Positions 11,463 to 23,690 are shown, counted from the first letter of the stretch. The stretch is 64,000 nucleotides of DNA from Anthostomella pinea (GCA_963556695.1 CAUWAG010000007.1:1736001-1800000); one strand, 5' to 3'. Notes: generated by a model not told the origin, from the sequence alone. A program made the numbers and translations.

Positions 11463-12326
11463 GCGAAACGTTCGCCGGTTCGTCGGGTTGGAGAATTGGA
11501 GAGGTAAGGTTCGGAAGTCGAGAGCTCGCGCCGACTATTGCAAGTGGTGATTCCCAGGGGCCTCCAACTCTTGCCGCTTCACATCAGGAGAGGCCTTGTA
11601 GCATGGCCTATCTTGAGTCGCAGGGCAATCGACCCTTTCGGGGCTTTACAGGAATCAAGATCAACGGCTGTCGGTCTGATGGCTGGCGATGCTTGATGCA
11701 TTAGGTCTCTCGGTAGGTAGGGATAAATTGCGAACTGTATTGGAGAAGGTTGAACGCGCCACGATTGCACAGTGAGCCGCGTGTTTTGGTTTGCTTCTGG
11801 ACGATTGAGATTCAATATGCAAATCGGCGCGTGATGCGCTAGAGAACGGGCTTCAAGGGCGTGCGGTGCAGTGAATGATGCGCTCGACGGCAATGACCAT
11901 GGGCTGCTGTTCGCGACCGTCTTGAATGCACGAGGTCCGACCCGTGTTGTGGTGCAGTAGTGGTGCTTCCAGCTCCCTGTCCCACTGTTACTCAGTGATT
12001 GTCTTCCCGTCATTGGTGCAGGTGGCTTCATCCCCCCCAAGCCGACCTGCAGCTTGGACCACACACCGGCAGCCTCAGCTGTCCACACTCCACAGGCTGT
12101 CAGGCTATCACCGGTACTGACTCCACTAGCCTGACCTAATCAAAGAAGAGCACCACCAATTGGCAATTGGCAATTGACGACACTCCGTCGACAGCTACGC
12201 CCATCACGAAGCATTCAACTACGGTCGACATCAGAATAATGTAAGCTTTACTCCCTATGCTATCATTATCACCTATTGTCTTACTCTAACAACGTCTTTC
12301 TCTAGTGCCGGCCGCCATCGATCACA
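11463..12326. promoter_or_regulatory. Divergent promoter region, acetyltransferase / NDUFA1
   Basis: An 864-bp interval between two outward-facing genes. It must contain both promoters and 5' UTRs. A possible 5' UTR intron of NDUFA1 is suggested by a GTAAGC at 12242 and a TCTAG acceptor at 12301-12305. No specific factor site can be assigned. Confidence 0.4.
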
Positions 12327-12847
12327 ATGCCCGTCCCCTTCGAAGCCCTGATTCCCTATGGAATCGTCCTTGCCGTAAGCCCCATCGCGCAGCCATGACC
12401 AAAGCCGAAACCACCACGGAGAACGCGTGCTTAGAGGGGACATAACAGATGTTTGGCGCGACTGGCGCTGGATTGTCCAAGTTCCGGAACTGGCAGAACG
12501 GCGGCAAGAGACAGCGACGCTCGCTGGATCAATGGGATAGGGTAGGTCCCCTTCAACTATATGTCTCGATCCGTCCTGATCTTGATGCTAACACTGCGCC
12601 TCTCTAGCAAAGTACGAACTTGCGATGCAAAACCCAAGCTATACAACATGGAACTGACATAATACTCCAGTGATGGACCGAGATCGAAGACTCACAGGCA
12701 CGTTGCGAGGGCAAAGCGACGCCCCTATAGCACCGCTAGGCTTCGAGCTCAACAACCCTTGGAGAGTACGTCGTGTGCCCGAACCTTACATCATACAGAA
12801 GTGGATCTTACTGACGGGGAATTTAGGTCGAGAAACGGATGTCGTAG
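12327..12847 (+). CDS. NADH:ubiquinone oxidoreductase subunit NDUFA1 / MWFE
   Basis: Small membrane-arm accessory subunit of mitochondrial complex I. Exons: 12327-12374, 12449-12541, 12608-12611 (4 nt), 12671-12765, 12827-12847, total 86 aa. The product begins MPVPFEALIPYGIVLAMFG, a single N-terminal transmembrane segment, followed by the conserved NGGKRQRRSLDQWDRQMM and RDRRLTGTLRGQ blocks and a FELNNPWR tail, all typical of fungal homologues. The conserved Q-M-M after WDR is only produced if the 4-nt exon CAAA is used: joining exon 2 directly to the 12671 exon gives an immediate TGA. Splice signals flank the microexon (CTCTAG before, GTACGA after). It is convergent with the thiolation gene; only 198 bp separate the stop codons. 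Confidence 0.88.
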
Positions 12848-13045
12848 ATGGCCGGAAGCAAGGCGGAAAGTCAGTCACAATAAAGCAACCACAACCTGTA
12901 CAGCAGTCCACGAATACAATACCATATGATACACAATCCTTTTATCATGATCCGTAAAACCATGTCCAGTGGGTATCATCTATTATCTATCATCCAATTG
13001 TGTGTACAGACACGGAAATGCCAGCTACAACGACTACACCCAAGT

Positions 13046-14266
13046 TCATATCGTGATCTGGGGTCGGTTCTTATTCAGTCCGTCCAGGAGCATACAAGCC
13101 TGGCAAAGCTTCTGGCTCGTCAAGTAGCCGCACTTCTCACAATTGCCCAACGTCTGCTTTGTGATGATGGGAAGCCTGGTGCCGGTCGTCTTCTGTTGCT
13201 CTGGCTGCTGCTTCTGGCTATTGGGGCGCTGAGCTTCAGTCCTGGAGACAGAGACCTTGGTCTCAAGACCGGCAGCTTCGGCAGCTTCGTTCGCCCTAAG
13301 CTGCTTCTCCATGGCGGCCATATCTCCACCTACTGTGCGCCCATTTGAAGAACCGCACCCGCCCACGTTCTCGTCGTCGGCTGCACTCTGAGGTGGTGGT
13401 GGTGCCTTGCCCTTGCAGCCACAGGCATCCGGTGTGGCTCCAGGAACTAGTCTCGCCATGTCTTCGCCACTCCGTACAACGTCCAGTATGGCGCTTGGAC
13501 GAACTCTCTCCAGGTTCTTGACCAGACTCCTCGCACTCCCGCGGAAAGCCTCCGGGCTGTATATGCACTCGGTGGTAAAGTAATCCAGCTTCTTATGGTG
13601 TGCGTAGAGGACGATCTCCTTCTCATATGCGTACTTCAGAGGCTTACTGCGCTTCACCTCGCTGGCGTCACTGCCGGTGACGATGCTCGTGCTCCGTGAC
13701 AACCGCGGCAAGTCTCCTCGAAGCAGATTCATCAAGACAGTCTCCGCAACATCGTCCGCATTATGACCCGTGACGACGTGCTTGATTCCCAACATCTTTG
13801 CACCTCGGTCCAGCGCCTGTCGCCGGAACACGCCGCAGTACGTGCAGTTTCCCTTCTTTCCAATAGTCTCGACGACTTGGTCCATGGTCCAGCCGTATAG
13901 TTCGTCGTAACCGACTATCTTCAGCTCCATGTCGTATTGGGTGGCATTGCGTTTCACAGTCTCCAGAGAGTCGTCCCGGTAGCCCTTGATGCCCTCGTCA
14001 ATGCTGAGGAGCACTAGGTCAACTCCGTAGTCGTGCCGCTCATTGAGGGTCTTCAGCACCGAAGCCAGGACTGTCGAGTCCTTGCCACCTGACGCCCCTA
14101 TAGCCACTCGCTCGCCCCGAGAGAAGAGCTGGGACGATGTTATTGTGTGGTGAACTTCATCCTCGAATATCTCAATGAAACACCCCTTGCAGAGTTTCTG
14201 GTGGTTCTTGGGTCGCTTGATCAGGGCCCTCTCCGTCTTACAGACTGCGCAGAGCGCTGGAGGCAT
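13046..14266 (-). CDS. NCS6: Cytoplasmic tRNA 2-thiolation protein Ncs6/Ctu1
   Basis: Catalytic subunit of the Ncs6-Ncs2 (Ctu1-Ctu2) complex that thiolates U34 of Lys, Glu and Gln tRNAs, using sulfur relayed by Urm1. Single exon of 406 aa from the ATG at 14266, chosen because the conserved N-terminus [20 protein letters not shown] starts there; the frame extends 23 codons further upstream without conservation. Seen: N-terminal zinc site (CAVC and LCKGCF), PP-loop SGGKDSTV, the CTYCGVFRR segment with catalytic-site cysteines, and [20 protein letters not shown] second zinc motif, [16 protein letters not shown], closes the protein. It is divergently transcribed from the ribosomal protein gene, pairing two translation-related genes on one promoter region. 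Confidence 0.95.
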   Translation of the reverse strand: MPPALCAVCKTERALIKRPKNHQKLCKGCFIEIFEDEVHHTITSSQLFSRGERVAIGASGGKDSTVLASVLKTLNERHDYGVDLVLLSIDEGIKGYRDDSLETVKRNATQYDMELKIVGYDELYGWTMDQVVETIGKKGNCTYCGVFRRQALDRGAKMLGIKHVVTGHNADDVAETVLMNLLRGDLPRLSRSTSIVTGSDASEVKRSKPLKYAYEKEIVLYAHHKKLDYFTTECIYSPEAFRGSARSLVKNLERVRPSAILDVVRSGEDMARLVPGATPDACGCKGKAPPPPQSAADDENVGGCGSSNGRTVGGDMAAMEKQLRANEAAEAAGLETKVSVSRTEAQRPNSQKQQPEQQKTTGTRLPIITKQTLGNCEKCGYLTSQKLCQACMLLDGLNKNRPQITI

Positions 14267-14664
14267 CCTTGAGCGTGCAGCAAGAAATCGAAGAAAATGG
14301 TATATGGACAAGAAGTCGCAACGTGATGTTCGCAACTGTCGAAGGGCCTCAAGCTTTTATTGCGAAATCCAGTGATGACTCAACCATCAAGCGAATCCTC
14401 ATCGACCAAACGTAGTGGGGTTCGACACCACTCAGGTACCAAGGTACAGCCGGAGGGGTAAATTAGGCTAACGCTCTTTCGAGGCTAGCGCAGCCGATGT
14501 TTCGCCGCACCGCTTTTCGATTCAGCAGAAGCCCTACGGGCCCGCACAACCACAACTGGAGAATTTGAAGCTCGCAACTTTTCACGAGATTCCCTTTCTT
14601 CCCTCACACCTCTCAACCTCGGTCGATTCTTCATTCATCACGACCACACGACAACGCATTCGCC
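14267..14664. promoter_or_regulatory. Divergent promoter region, NCS6 / eL8
   Basis: A 398-bp interval between the NCS6 start and the eL8 start, with a CT-rich stretch just upstream of the eL8 ATG (CTTTCTTCCCTCACACCTCT), typical of highly expressed fungal genes. Shared regulation is inference from the arrangement. Confidence 0.4.
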
Positions 14665-15810
14665 ATGGTAAGCTCCTGAATACCCCGAGATCGTTGTGCT
14701 CCGGCACTCGATCAACCACTTCAATGGCACTCCCTTGTCGAGTTGTCCATTTGCCGCCTGTCGTCTCTCGGGACGCAGGTGAAGAACTGGCTTGAGATCA
14801 TTCGCCGTGCGCAGAAATGCCACGCGCGGATATCTCTCTAGAGTTCAAGGAAGACTACAGTCAATGCAAAACATTTACTGATGTCTTCTTTCCTCAATGA
14901 TAGCCTCCCAAGTCCGGTAAGAAGGCCGCTCCGGCTCCCTTTGGGGCCGCGAAGTCGAGCAAGAAGGCTCCCAAGGTTAGTCAACTCATCAAGTCCCCTT
15001 CCTTTGCTTCTGTTCCCCCCAAGTTTTGCTGACATGTGCGACAGAACCCCCTCATCGAGAAGCGCACGCGCAACTTCGGTATCGGCCAGGACATCCAGCC
15101 CAAGCGTAACCTGTCCCGCATGGTGAAGTGGCCCGAGTATGTCCGCCTTCAACGCCAGCGCAAGATCATCAACATGCGCCTGAAGGTCCCGCCGGCGATC
15201 TCCCAGTTCCAGCACGTTCTCGACCGTAACACCGCCGCCCAGGCCTTCAAGCTCCTCAACAAGTACCGCCCTGAGACCAAGGCCGAGAAGAAGGAGCGTC
15301 TGGTCAAGGAGGCCACTGCTATCAAGGAGGGCAAGAAGAAGGAGGACGTCAGCAAGAAGCCTTACGCTGCCAAGTACGGTCTGAACCACGTATGTATCCG
15401 TCGAAAATTACGAGGTGTACTACGATACTAACCCCCATGTCTAGGTTGTTGGCCTGATCGAGAACAAGAAGGCCGCTCTCGTACTGATCCCCAACGATGT
15501 TGACCCCATTGAGCTGGTCATCTTCCTGCCCGCTCTTTGCCGAAAGATGGGTGTCCCCTACGCTATCATCAAGGGCAAGGCTCGTCTGGGAACTGTCGTC
15601 CACAAGAAGACCGCTGCTGTTCTTGCCGTCACCGAGGTTCGCTCCGAGGACAAGAGCGAGCTGTCCAAGCTTGTCAGCGCCATCAAGGAGGGTTACATGG
15701 CCGACACTGAGAACTCGCGCAAGCAGTGGGGTGGTGGTATCATGGGTGCCAAGGCTAACATGCGCATTGCGAAGATCAAGAAGGCCGCCGACCAGGCCCT
15801 TAAGGTTTAA
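14665..15810 (+). CDS. RPL8: 60S ribosomal protein eL8 (L8/L7a)
   Basis: Large-subunit protein of the L7Ae/L30e RNA-binding family. Exons: 14665-14667 (the ATG alone), 14904-14975, 15045-15389, 15445-15810, giving 261 aa. The product reads [18 protein letters not shown], then [21 protein letters not shown] and [14 protein letters not shown], the signature of eL8. The L7Ae fold follows ([39 protein letters not shown]). The first intron (236 bp) splits the initiator codon from the rest, common in fungal ribosomal protein genes. I searched it for C/D-box snoRNA signals and saw none convincing. Confidence 0.96.
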
Positions 15811-18066
15811 GCATGCTAAGCGTTGCGCTCAGTCATGGATCAGGAGTTCTTTAGTTTGCACGGTTCCGGCGTTGGAGGAGGCAAAATGGAATACCAACCA
15901 CCCTGGATTTGCATGCAACCTACTCCACCCTCTTCAAACCGGCTTGACAACCAATGTGATGATGAATGAAACGATTGATCAATAACTGATTCATATCCTG
16001 CTGCATTGTTTCAATCGCGATATGCTGTAGCCGGGCTCGCATGGATGCTCGGCCCTCACTCACCCAGCATTTCCATACGTATAGTCGATCCTATGCTCAC
16101 TAGAAAGCGGACGTTCAGCAACCAACAAGAAGGTGGTTAACATTAGCCGAAACGGGAACTACTTTGCGGCATTTGTCAATTGGCTGATGTTGAGAGTCGA
16201 ACTATGGGACACATGGAAATCCCATGTTTGCGAGAGCAGTTTATCTGAATCTCACCATACATATTCACATAAGGAGGCCCGCTAATAAGCCTCGCTTATG
16301 CTTATGTTATTATCAGTGTGCCTTGTGGTAGCGGTATCCAGAATAAGGACCAGGGTCACGATAGGTGGCTATTGGTCTGTATTCTGGAAGTTGCTTGATT
16401 GAAAGAAGGGATGGGTGGTGTCCCCATCCCAGAAGTAGCTATCATCCCAGTTGGGTACAAATCAGGTACAAACGGGTACCCGTTGGGCTCCAAGGTACCT
16501 TGTATCCTGGTCCGTGACCCATCCGTCATTGTGGCTGGAAAATGGGTTGAGTAGCCACATCAGTATATCCCCGTCATTCATGAACCTGGGGAAAGCTGGC
16601 TAGCCGCGGGAGTTGGACGGGCAAGCTCCCGAAGTCCTCTGTTACCCGACTGCGTCACATTTGGCAGGACAAAACGGGTATTGATTCAAAAGCAAAAGCC
16701 GTTCCTGATCACAGGATCACTGCGGCATGCAGTCCCTCGGTTCCCTCCAAATGGAGCCCCAATAGGAGGATATGGGGATGACAGACCCTTGGATATCTGG
16801 GCGGGCGATCAGGAGGCAGCTGATGTCTGGTGTTTGGGATGGACCTTTCTTTCCTGATAAGAGAACCTTGGAAGGGACCAAGCTTTTTCCCATGCTGATG
16901 CTGACACACCCTGTCCGTTCCCCCACAACCACACTGACACAACCACAGCGCCGCTACCGGAGATACCTGCCGTTCCACGAAGCACGGGAAGAAAAGCTTG
17001 GTTCCAAGTGGGAACGAGCGCCGAGTGAGTGCTTTGGACTCATCAGCCATGGGACAGCACATCGCTCTGGTCTCGCTTGCCTCTGTGCGCCGTCGTCCAG
17101 TGAGTTTTGACTCCCGACACGTTTCATCCCCGGCCGTACCCAGGAAGGAACCATGGTAGGTCTGTCTGACTCTTGTCCGTCTATCTCGACCCCGGACTCC
17201 GGACACAGATAAGCAACGCCCGCATCCATCTTCAATAACACCGCTCCCTACCTCATAATTCACCGGTATTCACCTCAGATCAGATTGCTTCATTGCCGGA
17301 ACCTACCCATATTCCTACAGATTCTACCTACGGACTCTCCTCGTCCTCGTCTAAATTTGCTTACCTGTCCGCTCTCCTACTCCTCCTCTTCCAAATTGCC
17401 TCTTTTTCTTGGCTGGTAGCCTGCGATCCTCTATTTCCTATTGCACTCTTTATAGTCATCGCCTCGATCCTCGGTGCTGTACATCTCACTTGTCCCGCCT
17501 GGGCGTTCGTCGGCGGACGCCACCGTTGCTTGGTCCAGAGTCTATCCGCAGGGTCCGAGCCTTCGTGCGATATCTTACGACAATTCCCCAGCACACAAAT
17601 CCACAATCCTCTGGACGATCAATCATCGGTCAATCTCACGCGGGAAGGAGGAGTCTCTGAGATAAACCGTCTTCCCCACGTGGGCGCACCACGGCAAACC
17701 TGCACCAATCGAGCTTAGGATTTCCTAATTCGCTCAACAATTGCGTTTTGTGGCGGCACAGCGCGGCCCTATTCGCTCCCCTGTGCCTATTTCCCTCGAA
17801 CGATATAATTCCTGAGCCTGGTCGGAGAAAGGCGAGTTTCCCAGTTTAAGAGAAGGAGGAAATGCCTCGTCCCCAGCGTGAGTTGTCTCCTTTCAAGTCC
17901 GAGTTCACATTCGATTCAGATATCAGATCCTGTATGCCCCGCCGAACAAAGACTGCTGAGTGAGATCCGAACCCATTATCGCGCGGGCTAGTGAGCCCTT
18001 GTTCCCTATACCATTATCCCTCGAGATCTCGAGTATACGAAATACCTCAACTTCAAGTTGCTTACT
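15811..18066. other. Intergenic, 2.25 kb upstream of carbonic anhydrase
   Basis: No conserved gene recognised. The segment 17280-17990 is C/T-rich and may hold the promoter and long 5' UTR of the carbonic anhydrase gene. A possible upstream leader exon with ATG at 17861 followed by a GTGAGT donor is seen but not supported further. Confidence 0.45.
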
Positions 18067-18983
18067 ATGGACGCTTCAGAGGATCCTTTCGCCTATGCGC
18101 TGAGTTCGAACCAGGCCTGGGCCGGCTACAAAGGCCACCAGAACCCAGACTTCTTCCCCAAGTTGGCTTCGGGACAATCACCTAATATTCGTGAGTATCG
18201 CCCTCATCCCACCTCACCCTGCAAATGTTGAGGGACGAGTTGAGACAATATCTCGCCGTGACCACTCAACACACTCCCAGCATCAGCGCGCATACTCGGC
18301 AAAAGCGCCCCACCTATGCGTTTCATGACAGAGCCGAGCAAGCAAACCAAAAATACTGACTGTAATTTTTCATCACAGTATGGCTAGGTTGCTCCGACTC
18401 GCGCTGCCCCGAGACGACGATCCTGGGCCTGCAACCGGGCGATGTGTTTGTGCACCGCAATATCGCCAACATCATATCGCCCACCGACATCAACACGTCG
18501 GCGGTCATCGAATACGCAGTAATTTACCTAAAGGTCAAGCACGTGGTGCTATGCGGACACTCGGCCTGCGGCGGCGCGGCGGCCGCCCTGAGCGATGAGC
18601 GCGTCGGTGGCGTCCTCGACACCTGGCTGACGCCCCTCAAGGCCGTGCGCAATGCCAACCGCGAGGAGCTGATGGCGATCTCGGACGACAAGGCGCGCGC
18701 GGTGCGCATCGCCGAGCTGAACGTCGAGGCCGGCGCCCAGGTCCTCATGGCGAACATGGCCATACAGGAGGCCATCCGCGATAGGGGGCTCCAGGTCCAC
18801 GGCACCCTGTTTGATATCGGCTCGGGGCGCATTCACGACCTGGGCTTTGGCACCGGCAAGGGCGGTTCTGGTGGTGGTGCGCTGGGCGGCGGCGGCGGCG
18901 GCGACGGTACGGCTGAGGTTGTTAAGGGCAAGCATGCTATGCTCGTCTTCAGGAATGACGGCGCTGGCATGCAGGCTCTGTAA
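18067..18983 (+). CDS. Beta-class carbonic anhydrase
   Basis: Zinc enzyme interconverting CO2 and bicarbonate. Exons 18067-18190 and 18379-18983 give 242 aa. The zinc ligands and catalytic dyad are visible: WLGCSDSRCPE (Cys ligand, Asp-Arg dyad) and VLCGHSACGG (His and Cys ligands). FVHRNIANII and the C-terminal GTLFDIGSGRIHDL also match the family. Between that block and the C-terminus lies a glycine-rich insert (KGGSGGGALGGGGGGDG) not usual in the family. No clear mitochondrial presequence is present from this start, so a cytosolic form is likely; an upstream exon cannot be excluded. Confidence 0.93.
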
Positions 18984-20036
18984 CAACGGGCTGGTAGTCG
19001 TCGATGTGTTTTGAGCGATTTCGAGTTTTTGCATACTTCAAAAGACCGGTGTCGGTGTCACTTGGATGAAATGATCTGATCTCCTGGGCTTGAGATGAAC
19101 GGGCAAGGGCTAAGCGACATTTTGCGGGAACGGTGTCCTTGGATGAATGGTGTTCATTGACGTTACTTGTCATGGGGAGTTACCACCGAGGCGAGGTTGC
19201 TGTTGTTGGGACTCCTGGATGCGAAACAGGGCGCGGAGGCGTGGTATCTGAAGATGAGAACGGCAACAACTGACTGGGGCATGCTTATATATAGGATTCT
19301 TTGAAAATGGATAAATGAACAATTATATATTTTTTATTACTGTCAATGCACTTTCGTCAGAGGCGACGGGAACATGCAGGAGAGGTGCCGGTCCAGCCCG
19401 GGAGACTTGAGCTGCCCCTCCAGAATACGTCACTGGGGTACTGTTGGGTGGATTTTCACTATAACATGGCGGGGTAGCTTTCTCCAAGCTTGCGAACACT
19501 GGGGATTATCGCGAGCTTGAACTCGCATTTTCGAACAATGAGACACCCTCGAGTGACGGGGTGACTCCATTGCCAAGGCGTGAGAATGGACAACGGGTCA
19601 ATTGGAGTCTGCGGCCAAGAGGGCCGTATGGGGACAAAGGGTCAAGAAAAAGATCAACCCCACGAGTGGATTTGAGACTTTGAGTCTTGAGTCTTCGCTG
19701 ACGACAAACACGCTCGACCCGACTCTTTGATGACGGGACATCCTATACGACAATTGCGTAAGACATCCAACCCTGACCTACGAGTTGCCCTAACTCGGGT
19801 CCTCCCGCCACCAGTTCGCAAAGACCAACTGAAACCTTTAGACCATTCTTTCTGGAAACTGTTCTCATCGTTTGGGCCCTTCTAGAGCGCCTGGTTACCC
19901 GAATAGGAGACAATCAAAGCTGCTTGAGCATCGCCAGACTCCATCCTGCTAGCAGCGTCTTGCCTTGATCAGTCTCTACCTTAACAGACCCGAACTTATT
20001 ACCTACGCCTGCTCGACTAACCCGGAGCTGGAAGCC
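18984..20036. other. Intergenic upstream of ornithine cyclodeaminase-family gene
   Basis: No gene recognised. An AT-rich stretch at 19290-19345 probably marks the end of the carbonic anhydrase transcript; the right part should hold the next gene's promoter. Confidence 0.45.
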
Positions 20037-21740
20037 ATGTCTTTGGCGGTGCTCTCCGACGAGGTGATCCGCGAGCTCCTCGAGACCCTGAGCCACGACG
20101 AGGCCGAAGGCTTCGCACACACGCTGAAATGCGCCCTCCATGACTACTCGACCGGCACGCAGTCGATCGACGCGGGACTCATCCACCAGCCGAAGAGGAC
20201 CTCCGTTACCTCGAATGCCACTGGCGCAACCACACTGTTCATGCCCTCCTGTAGTCCGGTTGGGCATGGGGTGAAGGGTACGTCTCCCTTGCTAGTCCTG
20301 TGCGCAAGTACATCATTAGGTGCTGTTTTTGAGCGATAGCTAACGTGTCGTGGACATACGCAGTTGTCACCGTCTCCTCGCCGCACGCCGATCCCTCCCT
20401 CCCGACCATCAAGCCCACGGGCTCCGTGACACTCTACTCGCCCTCCGGCAGCCCGCTGGGTTTCCTCCACGCACAAACCCTCACAGCATTCCGCACGGCG
20501 CTCGCCTCATCCTGCCTGCTCACCAAGCGCGCCAGCGTGCGTACCATTACAGTCTTCGGCTCCGGCCTGCAGGCCTACTGGCACATCCGGCTCGCGCTGA
20601 TGCTGCGGGGCCGCACGATCCGCACCGTCAACATCATCAACCGCCGGTTCAGCGACAACGCCAAGACGATTCTGAAGCAGTTCTACGCGGTGCCGGCAGC
20701 CGTCAAGCAGCGCGAGGGCTGGACCGAAGCGCAGTTCAGCATGTTAACGCCTACGTACGGCGAGTACAGCCGGCTGCAGAAGGAGCACATTCGTGAAGCC
20801 GACGTGATTTACTGCTGCACGCCGAGCACGGAGGCGCTGTTCGACGCGAGCATACTGACAAGCCACGAGGGGCGGCGCAAGGGCAGGCTGATCGTGGCTG
20901 TGGGAAGCTATACGACGGACATGCGCGAGTTGCCGCGGGAGCTGCTGCTTCAGGCCACGAAGCAGCACGCGGCGGGGCATATGCACTACCACAAGCACGC
21001 GACGGAGGGCGGCGTCATTGTAGTCGATACGCTGGATGGGGCGCTCAAGGAGGCCGGTGAGATCATCGACGCTGAGTTGGAGCCGAAACAGCTGGTTGAG
21101 TGAGTTTGCCCACCCGCCCCCCTTAATCCCCGATTCCCCAATTCCCAAGTATCCAAACGAAGCAATGGGAGCTTTGAATACTAACAAGTCACTTCATAGA
21201 CTCGGAGAACTAGTCATGATCCACAAGCTGAGAGAAGACGAAGACTCCGCAACCGACGGCTCCTCCGCCATCAGCAACTCCTTCGACAAGCTGGACCTCT
21301 CATCCTCGGGCCCAGGCCCGGCCATGTCGACCGTCTTCGGCGGCAACAACTCGTCCACAGACGCGAGCAGCCACCCCAAGCGCTCATCCTCGCGCAGCCC
21401 CAGCCGTCCGAAAAGCAGTTCGAGCCGCAAAGGCAGCTTCCACCTGCCCTCGCTGCGCCGCGGCTCAGCCTCGAGCCAGGGCTCCTCCGCCGACAACCAT
21501 CGGCCGCACAAGGACAAGGCGCAGCAGCAGAAGCGCGACGACCACCTCGCGCGCTGGCTCTCGTCCGGCAACGTCATCTACAAGAGCGTCGGGCTGGGGT
21601 TGGTGGACCTGGTGGTGGGGCTGGAGGTCGTGCGGCTGGCCAGGGAGCGCGGCGTCGGGAGTCATGTCGAGAACTTCAGCAGCTCGACTCCCGAGTCTTT
21701 GTCGTCGTATTCTGAGTCTTCTGTGTCGGCGGCCCCGTAG
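20037..21740 (+). CDS. Ornithine cyclodeaminase/mu-crystallin family protein with Ser-rich tail
   Basis: NAD(P)-dependent family covering ornithine cyclodeaminases, ketimine reductases and mu-crystallins; the substrate cannot be told from sequence. Exons 20037-20277, 20364-21099 and 21200-21740 give 505 aa. Seen: N-terminal dimerisation part with MSLAVLSDEVIRELLE, the substrate-side segment KPTGSVTLYSPSGSPLGFLHA, and the Rossmann motif VFGSGLQAYWHIRLAL followed by NRRF. Then come ADVIYCCTPSTEALFD and GSYTTDMRELP, and finally SGNVIYKSVGLGLVDLVVG, the family's normal C-terminal block. Between LGELVMIHK and that block lies an unusual insertion of about 130 residues rich in Ser, Arg and Lys, likely disordered. 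It is convergent with the thiolase gene. Confidence 0.85.
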
Positions 21741-22207
21741 AATGGGGTCGGCGCTGGCGAGGAGGAGGAGGAGGAGGTTAGTGCGGAGAATCCGCTGGCT
21801 ACTATTGTTAGTGATTTGCAGCCGGGTGCGGCGTGCCTGGACGGGGATTCAGAGGAGGGAAAAGGGATGATGTAGAGATCAGGGGAAGGGCCCTGGGAGG
21901 GTTTAGCATTGCATGTCAAGGGCTTTGAGCAGGGACGGGAAGGGGAAAAGTAGAAGTGAACTTCGATTTTAGGCGAATCAATGATACCGTTGCCGACGGC
22001 TTTTGAAGTCAAACCGGTGCTTCTACGAATAGTACCAGGTGTAATACATGGAATGCCAGAAGTATGCATGTTTGGCAAAGTAGCAATTCCCATAACGATA
22101 CAAGTTCGTACAACGAGTACTGCCCGCCGTGTGTCATCACCCCTTATGCCTACGCCCCTATCTCAGACCAGAATCCACAAGCAACCCCAAGTCAAAGAAG
22201 CCCCTAT
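21741..22207. other. Convergent intergenic, cyclodeaminase / thiolase
   Basis: Holds the two 3' UTRs. No gene seen. Confidence 0.5.
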
Positions 22208-23690
22208 TTACTCAGCAACCCACACAGCAGCCATGCCCATGCCCGTCCCAACACACATACTAGTAACCCCGATCTTCTCCCCGCGCCGCCTCAGCTCATA
22301 CAGCAGCGTGCTGACCTGCCGCGCGCCCGTGCACCCCAGCGGGTGACCGAACGCGATGGCGCCGCCCTTTGGGTTGATTTTTTCAAGGGGGATGCCGAGC
22401 TCGTTCGCGCACCACAGGCACTGGCTCGCGAACGCCTCGTTGATCTCGAAGATGTCGACGTCGTCCTTGGTGAGGCCCGTCTGCTCGAAGACCTTCGGGA
22501 TCGCCTTCCAAGGGCCGATGCCCATGAGTAGGGGTTTCACGCCCGCGACGGAGGCCGTGACGTATTTTCCTAAGATGGGTTGGGAGAGCTTTTCGGCCGT
22601 GGACCGCTTCATGAGCAGCACGGCGGCCGCGCCGTCGCTGATCTGGCTGGCGTTGCCGGCGTGGATGGAGCCGCCCTCCGCGAAGGCGGCCTTGATCTTG
22701 CCGAGCGATTCGGCTGTGATGCCCGGGCGCACGCCGTCGTCCTTGCTGACGGTGATGTCGCGCGTCTCGCCGGATTTCGGGTCCTCGAATTTCACGGTCA
22801 GCGGCATGATCTCCTCGTCGAAGAGCCCGGTTTCTTGGGCGTGGAGGGCCTTCTGGTACGAGCTTGCGGCGAAGGCGTCCTGGCCGGCGCGCGCGATGCT
22901 GCGCGACTTGGCCATTTCTTCTGAGAGCACGCCCATGGGTACCTTGCAGTTGGCGGCTTCGGGGTGCGACTCGAGGAGCTCTGAGAACTCGGTTACGGCG
23001 TTGGGACTGTTTGGCAGGAAGAAGAATCACCATGTTAGCGTGGGGGGACAGTCTTCTAAGAGCTTCAAATAGCTGAAAGTATGTAGGGGCAAGGAAGGGG
23101 GTGGGTGGGCGAGAGCAAAGCAACGTACCCGTACTGCAGACTCATGCTCTCGACGCCCGCGCCGATGCCGACCTCGATCATGCCGGTTTTGATCTGGTTC
23201 GCGACGTCGACGCATGCCTGCAGGCCCGACGAGCACTGGCGGTTCAGCGTGCGCACGGCCGTCGACTCGGGCAGGCCGGCCACGAGGGCCGCGGCGCGCA
23301 TCTCGGTCGCGCCACCGCCGGGCGCGAGGACCTCACCCACGCAAACATCTTCTACTAGGGCCGGGTCGATCCCGGACCGCTCGATGACGCCCCTCAGTGC
23401 GCCGGCCATCAGGTCCGCCGCCGCCGTGTCCTTGAAGCCGCCCTTGCCGCCCTTGGTGAATGCTGTGCGCAGACATGCTGTTACGACGATCTATTGGTGG
23501 TCGGAGGGTAGTCAGCCATTGTGTCTTGTATTCGGAGAGGAAGGCATCGCGGGTGGTACGGCTTGGAGGAAGTCGGGGCATGGGGAACGGAACGTACGTC
23601 GTCGGGGCTCTTGACCAGCAGCTTCTCCCGTGCCGACTTGGAGCCCGTCAGTTGGCCCGAGATCTGTGATAATCGCTCAAAAGCTGCCAT
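22208..23690 (-). CDS. POT1: Peroxisomal 3-ketoacyl-CoA thiolase
   Basis: Last step of beta-oxidation: thiolytic cleavage of 3-ketoacyl-CoA to acetyl-CoA. Exons 23690-23598, 23490-23129 and 23006-22208 give 417 aa. The N-terminus MAAFERLSQISGQL contains RLSQISGQL, a match to the PTS2 peroxisomal import consensus (R-L-x5-Q-L), which supports this start. Thiolase motifs: NRQCSSGLQA (acyl-accepting Cys), EINEAFASQ, GGAIAFGHPLGCTGAR (catalytic His) and CVGTGMGMAAVW (second Cys). An upstream ATG just before a GTAAGT at about 23790 hints at a 5' UTR intron. Peroxisomal location is inferred from the PTS2 match. Confidence 0.93.

Noticed and set aside
14668..14903. snoRNA in the first eL8 intron
   Set aside because: Ribosomal protein introns often host snoRNAs, but no paired C and D boxes or H/ACA layout could be seen.
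17293..17718. 141-codon frame upstream of the carbonic anhydrase
   Set aside because: C/T-rich composition and no homology; more likely promoter or 5' UTR sequence.
22383..23123. 246-codon minus-strand frame overlapping the thiolase
   Set aside because: Arg-rich shadow of the real frame, crossing introns without conservation.
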